Of a DNA stretch of 64,000 nucleotides, positions 46,934-58,700 are shown one piece after another (within the stretch, counting starts at the first letter, position 1; the number at the start of each line of letters is the position of its first letter). The position numbers and the translations under genes are program-made. The DNA is taken from contig NC_079970.1 of assembly GCF_029852145.1 (NCBI RefSeq), forward strand, positions 19,162,331-19,226,330, read 5' to 3'. The notes under the pieces are model-generated. The model was not told the DNA's origin and searched no databases. It saw nothing but the letters and a program-made list of their open reading frames with translations. This DNA comes from Microplitis mediator (lineage: Eukaryota; Arthropoda; Insecta; Hymenoptera; Braconidae).

Positions 46934-47135
46934 AAATGATACTGAAGTTAGCCGACGTCCAATAATTTTTTGATTTTTTTTCAAACAATAAATTATTAAA
47001 AAAAAAAAATATTTGAAATAATTGCACCTGTAGTTTTTAAAATTTTCTACGAGTGCATATTTTTGGTTTTTGATTTTTTGTAATTGATTTGCTGAAAAAA
47101 AAAACCGAAAATTACTAGTTGTCTGCTAACTTCAA
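46934..47135. mobile_element. MITE of the GAAGTTAGC(C/A)GAC family, copy 1
   Basis: Left ACTGAAGTTAGCCGACGTCC, right GTCTGCTAACTTCAAGAT, with TTTTTT/AAAAAA pairing inward. The phrase 'GCACCTGTAGTTTTTAAAAT' is diagnostic. Further copies or fragments: 34960-35090, 51660-51790, 56703-57400, 60588-61630, 63184-63385. Confidence 0.65.
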
Positions 47136-47269
47136 GATCATCTAAATAATTTATAATTAAATATAATTGTTATTAAGACTCTTTTAGTTCACTTTGTTTT
47201 TAAATAAACTTTTATAATAAAATAAAATTCATCTAACCTATTTGATTTGATTAAAGAAAATTCTTTATA

Positions 47270-49190
47270 CACTGGTCACAGAAATTAAGGGATAGAAAAA
47301 AAATCCGAAATTTTTAGGTGATTTTCAACATGCTGTAACTCGGTAAAAAATGGTCGTATAAAAAAAATAAAAAAAGCAAATTGTAGCCTCAAGTTTCTAG
47401 TTTTCAGATCTGGACCTCAAAATTTTTTATCATGTACGGTTCCGGAGTAATCATAAGAAAACCAACGAAAAAAAAATTTCCAAAATTTTTGCTGGTCTTT
47501 CAATACCTCTATGGGCGACAGTAAATTTTTTTGAATAATCCGACTATCTGACTTTTCTCGGAAATTTTATGCCCTTTAATTTGGTGGCCTTAAAAAGTCT
47601 CTACGACGATTTGGCGCCGAGTTATCATTGATCAAAGCAAAAAAGTCCATTTTGGCTTTGATAATCAATAACTCCGGATGTATTGGTCGTACAGAGAATA
47701 GAAGCAGGGTTTTGAAAACTGGAAAACATTCTCTATAAGGCAAAATTAGTGGCATTTGATAGAAAAATTTTTTTTAAAGCGATATTGTTTGGTAAAAAAC
47801 AGGTCAAAATTCACAAATTTAAGGATATTTGGAAATCTTGCTATAACTTTGGATATAACGGATAAACAAAGGATATCTTCGACTTTTTTTCAACCTTTAA
47901 GTGTCCTGAAAAAACCCTGAAAATTTCAAATCGCTGCGATTTTTCTTTCTTAGTGCCCCGAAGCTTTAAATTTATCGATTTTGTCAAAAATCACCATAAT
48001 TGGTAGTTTCTCGGTTTTTGTTCATTTTTTCGATTTGAAAATGGTTTTTTTACCGATAATCTCCATTTCTTTAATCAAAAAGATCGATAATCAAAAAAAA
48101 TTTTGAAAAAAAATTTTTTTTTTTTCAAAATTTTTTTTTGTTGTATCTGCAATGATTTATCATTGTTAAAAAAAATTCCTAAAATTTTTTTTACCACTGT
48201 AACTGCATCTGCTTCAAATGTCAACTTAACAAACATAACCTTTGGGTAACTCTAATGCCGGCGGTAAAAAAAATTTTAGGAATTTTTTTTAACAATGATA
48301 AATCATTGCAGATACAACAAAAAAAAATTTTGAAAAATTTTGAAAATTTTTTTTCAAAATTTTTTTTGATTATCGATCTTTTTGATCAAAGAAATGGAGA
48401 TTATCGGTAAAAAAACCATTTTCAAATCGAAAAAATGAACAAAAACCGAGAAACTACCAATTATGGTGATTTTTGACAAAATCGATAAATTTAAAGCTTC
48501 GGGGCACTAAGAAAGAAAAATCGCAGCGATTTGAAATTTTCAGGGTTTTTTCAGGACACTTAAAGGTTGAAAAAAAGTCGAAGATATCCTTTGTTTATCC
48601 GTTATATCCAAAGTTATAGCAAGATTTCCAAATATCCTTAAATTTGTGAATTTTGACCTGTTTTTTACCAAACAATATCGCTTTAAAAAAAATTTTTCTA
48701 TCAAATGCCACTAATTTTGCCTTATAGAGAATGTTTTCCAGTTTTCAAAACCCTGCTTCTATTCTCTGTACGACCAATACATCCGGAGTTATTGATTATC
48801 AAAGCCAAAATGGACTTTTTTGCTTTGATCAATGATAACTCGGCGCCAAATCGTCGTAGAGACTTTTTAAGGCCACCAAATTAAAGGGCATAAAATTTCC
48901 GAGAAAAGTCAGATAGTCGGATTATTCAAAAAAATTTACTGTCGCCCATAGAGGTATTGAAAGACCAGCAAAAATTTTGGAAATTTTTTTTTCGTTGGTT
49001 TTCTTATGATTACTCCGGAACCGTACATGATAAAAAATTTTGAGGTCCAGATCTGAAAACTAGAAACTTGAGGCTACAATTTGCTTTTTTTATTTTTTTT
49101 ATACGACCATTTTTTACCGAGTTACAGCATGTTGAAAATCACCCAAAAATTTCGGATTTTTTTTCTATCTCTTAATCTCTGTGACCAGTG
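47270..49190. mobile_element. 1.92-kb near-perfect palindrome, TA-flanked
   Basis: Starts CACTGGTCACAGA, ends TCTGTGACCAGTG, with TA at both sides (47268-47269, 49191-49192). Arms of about 926 bp (47270-48195 and 48263-49190) are almost identical in inverted orientation around a 67-bp spacer. Its first ~250 bp resemble the inner arms of the 3.1-kb palindromes (AAATTAAGGGAT, GCTGTAACTCGGTAAAAAA, ATCGTAT), so these belong to one broad family. No protein recognised. Confidence 0.88.
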
Positions 49191-49298
49191 TATTTATATA
49201 GTATACACTGTAAAAAAAATTGTTTGAATTTTCAAAGATTGTATATAACGCAATGAACACATACATTTGTGCTTGAAATTTCATTACTAATTCCATCC

Positions 49299-51203
49299 CT
49301 CGCGGACTCGGGATTACTCCGAAATCATGGTGAAATTTCGGTGAAATCATAGTGGAAAGATAGTGAACCCATAGTGAAATGACAGTGAAATCACTGTAAC
49401 TTTGTGCCATTTGCTTACTGTGTGATAATTATCATCCGATGGTAATTTTATGATGATTTCACCATCGATTCATAGTAGAATCACAATAGTATAACAGTCA
49501 ATTTACAGTAGTATAGCTGTAAGTTGACAGTAGTCTCACTGTGTATTTACAGTGATTTCACTATCAGTTTATGCTGGATCTGCAGTGCTTCAGTCATGCT
49601 TTCTCAGTAATAATACCGTGATCATACAGTGATTTCACAGCAGTCTTACTATAGATTCTTCGTGAAATCACAATAATATCGCTGTGAATTGACAGTAATA
49701 TTACTGTGATTTCTTAATCATTTAATCCTGGATCTGCTTAGTTTTCATCGAGATTTAGGGGCAATATTGAGATCCTATATTTATTGATTCAAAGATAATA
49801 ATAATAAAATTAATAATAATATTATAATAGCAACAATAATCCTAATCTTGGTTTTTCTATAAATAATTTTTCTTGTTTAAAAAAATTATTTATTATCCCT
49901 TTGTATGACTTCATGTAATTCCTCTGGAGAATTAAATGCTATTTTTTACCCTCGGTAAAGAAGGAATTTTATTTTTTTTTAACGTACGATGGGACTCGAA
50001 CTGCCGACCCTTCGATTGAAGAGCAGCTTAAGTCATGTACTTTAGCCCACTCGGCCACCACACGCATTCGGAACTAAATATTTAATCTGTTACTTGATGC
50101 TATTCAATACTATATATACTCAAGACTAAGTTATAAGAAAAATTATTTTATTAAATACTATAAAATTAAAAGAATACGATATTCATAAAAAAAAAAATGT
50201 TTGCCTTCATTTGTAAATCATCAAGTTTTCTGAACTGAAGAATATTTTATTCTAAATTATGATAAATAATAAATATTTACTATTGAAATATTAATCTAAA
50301 TGATGTTCTCTTTATTTTTTGCAGTAGTTTAAATTCAATTTATACAGTTTTAAAAAAAAAGTTATTCAATTTTTTTATTTATTTATTTTTTTTTATAATT
50401 CTGAAGAATTTTACCGTCTTAAGCTTTTATAAAATTAACTAAATTAGATAATTACAGATAAAGTTTCGCTCGGAAATTCCTAAAATAGCTAAATTTATAA
50501 TAAATAAAATACATATGTGCCAAAATATTTGCTAAACTTACAAACAATTATAGGAGCATTTATGAAATAATTGATATTATTTTTTTTTTCAATTCCATTT
50601 CGATCGATTAATGACATTAAAAATTCAAATTTTGATTTTGAAATTGGATTAATGATAGATGTACCGTATCAGATCACTATCAAAGTAGAGTGAAATCATG
50701 GAGAAAACGCGAATAATTTGCTGTGAAAATATCATAGAGTCACAGTGCTAATACTACTAGGTTGTCATGGGATCACGGTAAATTCATGGTTAAACTACTA
50801 TGAACTGACTGTGAAACTATTGTAAAGTCACAGAGTTAACACTATCAGATTACTATGGAATCACAGTGAATTCGTAGTGAAATCACGATAAACTGACTGT
50901 GAACCCATGATAAAGCCTCAGTGTTACCATTGTTGGGTTACCATAAATCGATAGCTGATCGACAGTAAAATTATCATGAAAGTATGGTAATTTAATTCTA
51001 AACCTACAAAAGAATCACAAGTGAAATCACTATGGAACTACCATAAAATTACTGTAAAATTACTATATAACCAGAGTGACGAAATGGCACAAAACGACTG
51101 TGAATTCACTATGAAATTACCATCAATACACAGTAAACTTACGGTAAAATTGATTTCACTGTGATTTCACTGTGATTTCACAGTAACCCCGAATCCGCGA
51201 GGG
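49299..51203. mobile_element. 1.9-kb CCCTCGC element with degenerate subterminal arrays
   Basis: Ends CCCTCGCGGACTCGGGATTAC and GTAACCCCGAATCCGCGAGGG, flanked by AT (49297-49298, 51204-51205). About 49320-49740 and 50690-51190 are filled with degenerate units of the type CACAGTGATTTCACTGTGAA at irregular spacing. The core (49740-50690) is AT-rich, with a tRNA-like segment at 49988-50062. Same family as 15721-18726 and 43831-43928 by end sequence, array logic and 2-bp target duplication. Confidence 0.85.
49988..50064 (-). ncRNA. tRNA-derived pseudogene or SINE head
   Basis: Minus strand shows an A-box TGGCCGAGTGGGC and, 40-odd bases on, a B-box-like AGTTCGAGTCCC, spaced as in class II (Leu/Ser-type) tRNAs. 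Acceptor and T stems do not pair well, so it is not a functional tRNA. It may be the head of a SINE; no repeat partner was found in the window. Confidence 0.35.
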
Positions 51204-51621
51204 ATATAGAATTTAAAATATACGTTTTTGAATTTTCAAATTAACACTAAGTACGTTTATTAAAATTCATATTTTTTTTCTTAATTTTGAATACCAACTT
51301 GATTATTAAATTATGTATATTAAATTTAAAGCTTTTTTGATTGAAAATACAATTCAAATATCTAGTTATGAAAATTCAATTCCTTTTGTATTGTAATTTT
51401 TTAATTATTTTTAACAGTGTACCGGCGAATCACTGGTTCAACCAGTGAGCCAAGCGATTATCTTAGTCCACTGATTCAACCAGTGGATTTCACTGGAGAA
51501 TCAGTGAAATTTCACTGGTTCATTTTAAGAGAGTAGATAGGTATGATGCGGCTGACTTCAATTGAGTAGGGTTTTATTTTTGGTGGGGTCGTTTATGGCT
51601 AGGTCGTATACCTGCCTTTAA

Positions 51622-52091
51622 TTATCAACTGATTGTAATTATTAAATCATAATAATAAAAATATTTTAAAACGCGCACCTGTAGTTTTCTTTTATTTTCT
51701 GTGCATATCTTCAGTTTTTTTTCTTTTGTAATTGATTTGTTAAAAAAAAATCCGAAAATTTCCAATTGTCCTCGAACTCCAAGATCATATTCCATTTTGA
51801 TTTCAAATTGTAGCTTCTTTGCTACCTTAACAATTTTTTTTTAACAACCAGATGAATCACAAATTAGATGGAGAAATTTGAAAAAAAAAATAGTCGTGCT
51901 GATAAAAAAATTGACTTCGGGTTTCTTCGGTCCTCTGTCGCATTTTACAAAATTTAAATGTAAACCTGAAGTCGGTTCTTTCAAGTCGATACTTTAGTTG
52001 CCACAAACGCTCCAACCGTCGAACCTCCGAACTGAATATACATGAGGTAAAATATATATATCAATATATAGGTATATAAATTACAATAATA
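51622..52091 (+). promoter_or_regulatory. BUD13 upstream region
   Basis: 470 bp between the nested repeats and the BUD13 ATG. The first ~290 bp were duplicated to 34905-35190, and the segment about 51975-52060 (AGTCGATACTTTAGTTGCCACA) to about 22780-22870. No TATA box or initiator could be assigned with confidence. Confidence 0.4.
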
Positions 52092-54046
52092 ATGGAAACT
52101 AAAAAAATAAGTCAAAAAGAGTATTTAAAAAAATATCTCAAAAGTGGTGGTGATAAAAAAAGTAAAACTAAAAAAAAGTTGAAAATTAAAAATCCAAGGT
52201 AAGAATTTTATTTATATTTTACACTGATAAATTTTACTCGTGTATTAGGTTATGTTTACTTTTATTTTATCAACGTAAATAAAACATAAATGTTTAAATT
52301 TTGTAATTTCATAAAATTGTTCATAACTTTTTCTATCAAAATTAATTATAAAGTTTCAATTTATTTATTTATTTATTAATTATTTTTTTTATATAATTTT
52401 AATGAGATTAAATATTTTTTTTTAGAGTAACAGTCATTGATGACGACATCAACTTGGAAAATATACGTCCTATGGACGATGCAGAATATGACATTATCAA
52501 TGCAACAGAAGATGCTCCAATGATAGTTGGTGTCATTGATGAACGTGGACCAGTTGACTTTGCTGATAAAAAGAAGTGGAAAATAATAGCTGATGATGGT
52601 GATGGAAATGTAGCTGTCAGTTCAAATAGAAATAATTGTGATAGCAATGATAGTTATGACAAAGTATCAAGGAATAATACTCAAGAACACTTGAGTAATA
52701 AATTAACGAATCATGATAGAAATGATTCAACTGAAAAAGAGCAACTGCGTTCTATTAAACAGTCAACATCAAAGCATAATAAATCTCGTAAGCGACATAG
52801 AAGTCGGTCTGACTCTGACTCATCTTCACAGTCAGATTCAAAAAATGACAAACGATCAAGTAAATCTAAAAGACATTCTGATATAAGTCCACCTAGATCT
52901 TCACATGACAGGAAGAATTCAGTAAAAACTTCCCAACAAACTGAATATGATTCTGATTTAGACGTACCAAGAGTGTCTCATAAATCTTCACGTGAAAGAA
53001 AGAGTAAACATGATCGACATTCAAGATTTAATTCAGAATCTGATTCAAGACACGCGAGATATTCGGATTTCAATTTGAGTCCTTCTAGAAAATCGAAAAA
53101 TAATTCACGTGAAAGAAAACAAACGAGAGATGATTCCGATTCGGATTTAAATCTTCCCAGGAAGTCCAGTAATAATTCACGGGAGTCAAATCAGACGAGA
53201 CATGATTCAGATTTAGATTTGAGTCCTCCTAGAAAATCAAAGCATCACTCACGTGAGTCAAAACAGACAAATCACAGGTCAGAATTAAATTTGAGTCATG
53301 AAAAATCAAAGCATCATTCACATGAATCAAGAAAATTTAGACATGATCACAAACATTCATCTCGACGTCATGAATCAGGACGGAGTAAAAATACACCACC
53401 ACCTTCAAGTTCAGATGCTGATGGTCGATTAAAAAAGACTTTGGATGGTAAAACTGCTGGCTTACAAGATGCTGCAGGATTAAGAGAAGAAACTGTAGCT
53501 CATAAACAAAAAGAAAAAGAAGTGTTTAATAATATGAGTGCTGAAGTAAGTGGATATGGTCAAGCTCCAGTAATGAGAGACCGAAAAACTGGTAAACGAC
53601 GTGATTTAAAAGCTGAAGAATTGGAACGTCTAGAAAAAGAAAAACGTCAGCAAGAAATAAATGATAAATATTCTAAATGGGGACGAGGACTTAAGCAAGT
53701 TGATGACCGGGCTGAAAAATTGAAACAGGATTCATATGAGATGACTAAACCATTGGCCAGGTATGCTGATGATGCTGATCTTGATGCTCTCCAAAGAGCA
53801 GAGGAACGAGAAGGAGATCCCATGCTGAACTTTATAAAAGAAAAACAAATAAAAGAAGGCAAAAGACAACCAGACAAACCAAGTTATCAAGGCTCTTATA
53901 CGCCCAATCGGTTTGGTATAAAGCCAGGCTATCGTTGGGATGGTGTTGATCGAAGTAATGGTTATGAAAAGAAATGGTTCGAGGCTAAGAATGCTCGTGT
54001 TGCTGTTCAAGAAGAAGCCTACAAATGGAGCACGTCTGATATGTAA
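52092..54046 (+). CDS. BUD13: BUD13 homologue, RES-complex splicing factor
   Basis: Two exons, 52092-52198 and 52426-54046, split AG/A across a GTAAG...TTTTTTTTAG intron; 575 residues. N-terminus METKKISQKEYLKKYLKSG has the conserved YLKKYL motif. Residues about 100-330 are Arg/Ser-rich with degenerate repeats (RHDSDLDLSPPRKSKHHSRES type) like those of animal BUD13. Residues about 385-575 form the Bud13 domain, with NNMSAEVSGYGQAPVMRDRKTGK and the terminal YRWDGVDRSNGYEKKW and YKWSTSDM. BUD13 works with SNIP1 (Pml1) and RBMX2 (Ist3) in the RES complex, which binds the activated spliceosome and aids retention and splicing of pre-mRNA in the nucleus. Length is normal. A truncated copy lies at 35191-35831. 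Confidence 0.95.
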
Positions 54047-54263
54047 AAGATTTTTTTTTATTTTCGGTTTCATTAACTGAAATATTTTTTAAAAAATTGA
54101 TGTAAATAATTTTTTTTTAAATTATTAAATAATTACGTATTATATAAAATGCTATATTGTATAATATGTTATGTGTAATTATCTATAAAAACAAAATAAT
54201 AATAATAATAACAATCTACATTATTAAGAAAATATGGAAAATTTTGTTCCAGCCGTATCTTTC

Positions 54264-54365
54264 TCTGATTAAGAAAAATGATTTGAAATGATTCAAAACA
54301 ATTTGACGACTCATATATATATATACATACACTTAGCATGGATTAAATCATTCTTCTTAATCAGA
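54264..54365. mobile_element. MITE with TCTGATTAAGAA(A/G)AATGATT ends
   Basis: Left TCTGATTAAGAAAAATGATT and right AATCATTCTTCTTAATCAGA. Resembles the ends of 1386-1526 and 38289-38450 (CTGRTTAA core). The exact borders are uncertain. Confidence 0.55.
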
Positions 54366-55033
54366 ACATGACAGAATTAGTTAATGTTATTAAATTTGGT
54401 ATCGTTGAAAAAGTCTTGACTTTAATTTGTGCTTTTTTATGGTTTAAACTGTCCTTTATTGTCAAGAATCGAGATGAATTAATTTATCTATATCATTCGA
54501 ATTGCATTTAAATCACGCGGGAAAAAACACGATCGGATTTATTTTCTTTAAATAAATAAATTAATATTTTAATTATTCTGTCACTGAATATGACTGAGTA
54601 TATATTTAACTATTATATATATAATTAACAGAGAATAAGAAAAATTCAGTCCATGCCATGTCTTCTATATTAATAAAAATTAAACAAATTTAATTTGGTA
54701 TCCCTGAAAAAAAATATATTAGACGACTAATAAAAAAAAAATTTGACGGTGTAGATTTTTTTTAGAATCCCATAATTATACAATTATCAAGATCAATAAG
54801 TTTGCGAGTTAATGACAAGATTTGTCTTATTAAACTTCAATGATAATAAAAACAAATCAAATATTTTAGAGTAAATTAGTAAGATTTCAATAAACAATTA
54901 AATTTAAATTATATTTAATAAGTTTGGTAGTAATACTTAGGCGGTCATGTAGTGACTGTAGGTCACTCGTCAATATCAATAAATTATTAGGAGACAACTT
55001 TTTTTATCAGCACCAGCCGCAAAAGATTTTATG

Positions 55034-55212
55034 AGTGTAAATGTAGCAGGCATCAGACAAATTTGAAATTTTTAATAAATAGAGTAAATAATTAATTAAA
55101 TAAAACTTTAAAAAAACGCGCATTTAAAAAATTTTGAAATCAATAAGTGCATTTTTTATAAATATTATTTTTTTAATTATAATTTTAAATTTGTCTGATG
55201 TCTGCTACATTC
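55034..55212. mobile_element. MITE of the TGTAGCAGACATCAGAC family, copy 2
   Basis: GTGTAAATGTAGCAGGCATC at the left, GATGTCTGCTACATTC at the right, shared interior GCGCATTTAAAAAATTTTGA. Confidence 0.7.
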
Positions 55213-55792
55213 TTAATTTTTTGCGGATTATTTCAGTTTATATTTTATTGTTAATTTTTTTTCAATTTAACAAATAATTGAAATTTTATTTTTTTATCAA
55301 AGGATTTATTGATACTCAGATCAAATGAAATTTTCTAATTATTTTAGAAAATTCATCATGCGCAAATTTATGTACTGAATTGTGTATATAATTTTTGGTA
55401 AATAAATTATTTATTATTATTGGAAAGTATGTAATTTTTTAAATAAATAATTAAAAATTACAAAATTGTTTGGCGCGAGTACACATTTCCAATGATTTAT
55501 TTATTTGTTAAATTTGTATGGTGTACGCGCAGAATAAAAAAAAATAATATTACATAAGAGCGCATGCGTATTAAATATTAAGATTCTGAATGTACTGAAT
55601 GATAGGTCAACTTGAATTTAGATCTTCAGTTTACTTCAGTTCTCTGGTGGCCAGTTTGAGAAGGACTGCCATACTAGAGATAACAAATTATTATATTTAT
55701 ATTAAAAAAAATATATATATATATAAGCGCGTGCGCTCAAACTTTTAATTTATACTAAAGAGTGCAGTCGTTGAAGACCAAATTCTGCAACA

Positions 55793-58700
55793 ATGTCTTA
55801 CTGCGCCAGAATTTTTCGGGCACAGGTAGGCGATTATTTAAATTAAATAATTTATATTATTCATCACATGATATATTTTATCCTCTCTTTTATATCAATA
55901 TCATAATTCACGTAACTCTGATAATAATTTTCCTTAATTATTTAAATCATCCGTATTATCTCACACCCAACTAAACTCAATGGATATATTCCCTGACCTC
56001 AATATGTGTCAAAAATAAATTTTTTGTTATTGAAATTTAGGTCAATTAATTTTTTTTTACTTACTAATTTTTTTATCGTCAATTAAATAGATGTTTTTAA
56101 TTTATTAATTTTGAAATTTTATATTTTACGTCTAATTAAAAAAAAAAAAAATTCAAACGTTCAAATGTCATTTGAATGTTTGAAATATGTCACTTAATTA
56201 TTTAAATTTAATTTTATTTAAATAATAGATTGATATATTTAAATTAATATATATTATCTGATATTGTTGTAATAAAAAATTTGTGTCTCGTAATAGAAAA
56301 ATATTTTTAAAAGCTTACATAACTTTATCCTGTATATATATTGCGCTAATTTTTAGGATATGAGGTTATGCTGACATTGTTAAGTGCGCATGTATTTCTT
56401 TTGTATTTTGTACTCCATTACTGTCAATCTATATTTTTATTTTCATTTTACTTTTTTATTTAATAATTTTTTTATAATCATAATAAAATTTATGAGTGTA
56501 AATATAGCAGACATCGGACAAATTTAAAATTATTAATAAATAGAATAAATAATTAATCAAATAAAATTTTAAAAAATGTGCATTTAAAAAATTTTGAAAT
56601 TAATAAGTGCATTTTTTATAAATAACATTAATTATTTACTCTGTTTTTTTATAGTTTTAAATTTGTCTGATGTCTGCTACATTCAAATTCATTAAAGTTT
56701 ATGATGCTGAAGTTAGCCGACGTCCAATAACTTTTTTGGGTTTTTTTTTTTTGTAACATTAAATTATGAAAAAAAAAATATTTAAAAAAATTGCACCTAT
56801 AGTTTTTTAAGTTTTCTACATGTATATTTTTTTACTTTTTTTTTTTTGTAATTTATTCGTTGAAAAAAAAAATCCGGAAATTTGAAATTGTCTGTTCATT
56901 TTAAATTTATATGATCCTGAAGTTAGCAGACAATTAAAAATTTTCGGATTTTTTTTTCAAACATTAATTTCCAAAAAAAAAAAAAAACAATTAAAAATAT
57001 GGTCTACCTGAAGATCGGAACGTTTTTGATGAGACAAAAATAAAGAACAAATCGAAAAGTAAAAAATCTACTGGATCTAAATTTTTGAAATGTCTCGCAT
57101 TTACGCTAGTATGTCAGCTAAAAATTGCAGGCCACTTCTAACTACCCCTTAAGCAGTGAAATTACATATTGCACGACTCATGATGCGAAGCATCAGAGCG
57201 TGCTTTACGATCGAAAAATTTTTTTTCATTTTCGTTGCGCGAAAAACGTTCCGTTCTTTAGGTACGTAAAATATGCACATGTAGAAAATTTTAAAAAACT
57301 ACCGGTGCAATTTTTTTAAATATTTTTTTTTTATAATATATTTAAAAAAAAAAAAACCGAAAATGATTGGACGTCGGCTATCTTCAGTATCATAAATTTA
57401 TTATTATTAAACTTTTTTTTTAAATTTAAATAAACTTTATTTCCCTTTGTACAACTTTGCAGTCTTTTACAGCTTTTACATTCCTTAGAATGAGATAAAT
57501 ATATTTTTATTATTATTATTAACAAATATCTTTTATATTTTAATTTTTATAGAGTCAATATAAATAAATATATAATTATATATTATTGCACTATTTGTAT
57601 ACTTTTGTATTTGCGCCCCTTGGGGACATGTCTCAGGGCCAATAAAATTATTAAATAAAAATAATTAGAATTAATTATTATTTATAATTAAATATTGCAA
57701 ATAAAAAGTTGGCAAATTATTAGATAATAAGCAAAAATTTAAACTATAGCTCCATTTAAATGCAAACAACCCAGTAGATTGGGTGTAATTTTTTAAACGC
57801 TTAATAATATTGACAGTAAGATAATAAGTGATTATAAAGATAACATTTCATATTATCTATATATGAATAAATATACTAAACATTTATGTCACTTTGCCAA
57901 GAATTAAAGAAATGAGATAAGAATAAAAATGAATGTTTATCACAACAAATATTTTTATTACATACGCAGTTAAATTTATTTTTGTAAACAAATTCATGTC
58001 ACATTTATTATTCAATTATAGATTATTTGTATTATATATATATTTTTTATATGTATTTATTATTACAAACATTATTGTTATAGGTAATAAATTTCGCTGT
58101 CAGTTTTTTGACGTTTAGTTAAAAATAATAGTTTCAAATTTTTAATATTTATATTTTATAATGAAAATATAAAATAGGTGAATTATTTTATGAATATGGA
58201 ATATTATTTTACAGAAAATTTGTGGATTAACATCAGATATCCAGCAAAGATGTTTCAGCATGAGCCCATTGAGTTTTGCTGCCGCAAAGGTAGCAATGTC
58301 AAAATTCGATCAAACAGCTTATCTTCCATACGACAAATTGAGCGAAAATTTAAAAGTTGTCAAGAAACGGTAAAGTTTTATTCAGTTGTTATAAAAAAAA
58401 AAAAAATAATCTGTAAAACGGTTGACTCTGTGGGCCGACCCCAAAACTTCCCGCTGTTTTCGAGCTCGAAAACGTTACTATCTGAAAACTTTTGAGCTCT
58501 TTGAGGTCAAAAGACGATAGGACCGAAAAAAAAACATTTCGCTGAAAAAAAAGTAATTTTTGTCCGACGATATCTTCGGAATAACGCGGCTGATTTGCAC
58601 GTGATCTGCAGTAAACGAAAGAACTTATTAAGTCTTAGAAATGAATCGGTCAAGTAATTTACAAGTTAGGCAACAAAAACTTTAAAAAAAAGTTTTTTTA

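Larger units (their letters stand above)
46330..51533. mobile_element. CTCTCTTAAAATGAACCAGTG element with nested inserts
   Basis: Starts CTCTCTTAAAATGAACCAGT and ends ACTGGTTCATTTTAAGAGAG, flanked by TA (46328-46329, 51534-51535). Joining its flanks regenerates the outer element arm, which confirms the borders. Both ends carry arrays of CACTGGTT/AACCAGTG palindromes (46340-46455 and 51430-51525). Its own DNA is about 3.3 kb shorter than the span because it contains the palindrome 47270-49190 and the CCCTCGC element 49299-51203. No coding frame. Confidence 0.8.
45495..51618. mobile_element. Outer palindromic element of the nested stack
   Basis: Ends AAGGGCAGGTATACGGCCTA (left) and GGTCGTATACCTGCCTT (right), flanked by TAA. 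Its own sequence is 45495-46327 plus 51536-51618; the rest is a later insertion. The arms pair over about 400 bp (ATTCCCGCTCCAACAAAATA against TATTTTATTGGAGCGGGAAT) and contain many GGTAGAGATTTT-type units at about 20-bp spacing. A 165-bp MITE (about 45674-45838) sits in the left arm only. It lies immediately upstream of the BUD13 5' flank. Confidence 0.7.
54047..55792. other. BUD13-aconitase intergenic region
   Basis: No gene. Holds two MITEs: about 54264-54365 (ends TCTGATTAAGAA / TTCTTAATCAGA) and about 55034-55212 (ATGTAGCAGGCATCAGAC / GTCTGATGTCTGCTACAT). The last ~150 bp before 55793 would be the aconitase promoter and 5'UTR; nothing specific seen. Confidence 0.5.

Noticed and set aside
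57933..58118. Hydrophobic 61-codon frame in aconitase intron 1
   Set aside because: Ile/Phe/Tyr-rich translation typical of AT-rich DNA; no splice or promoter support.
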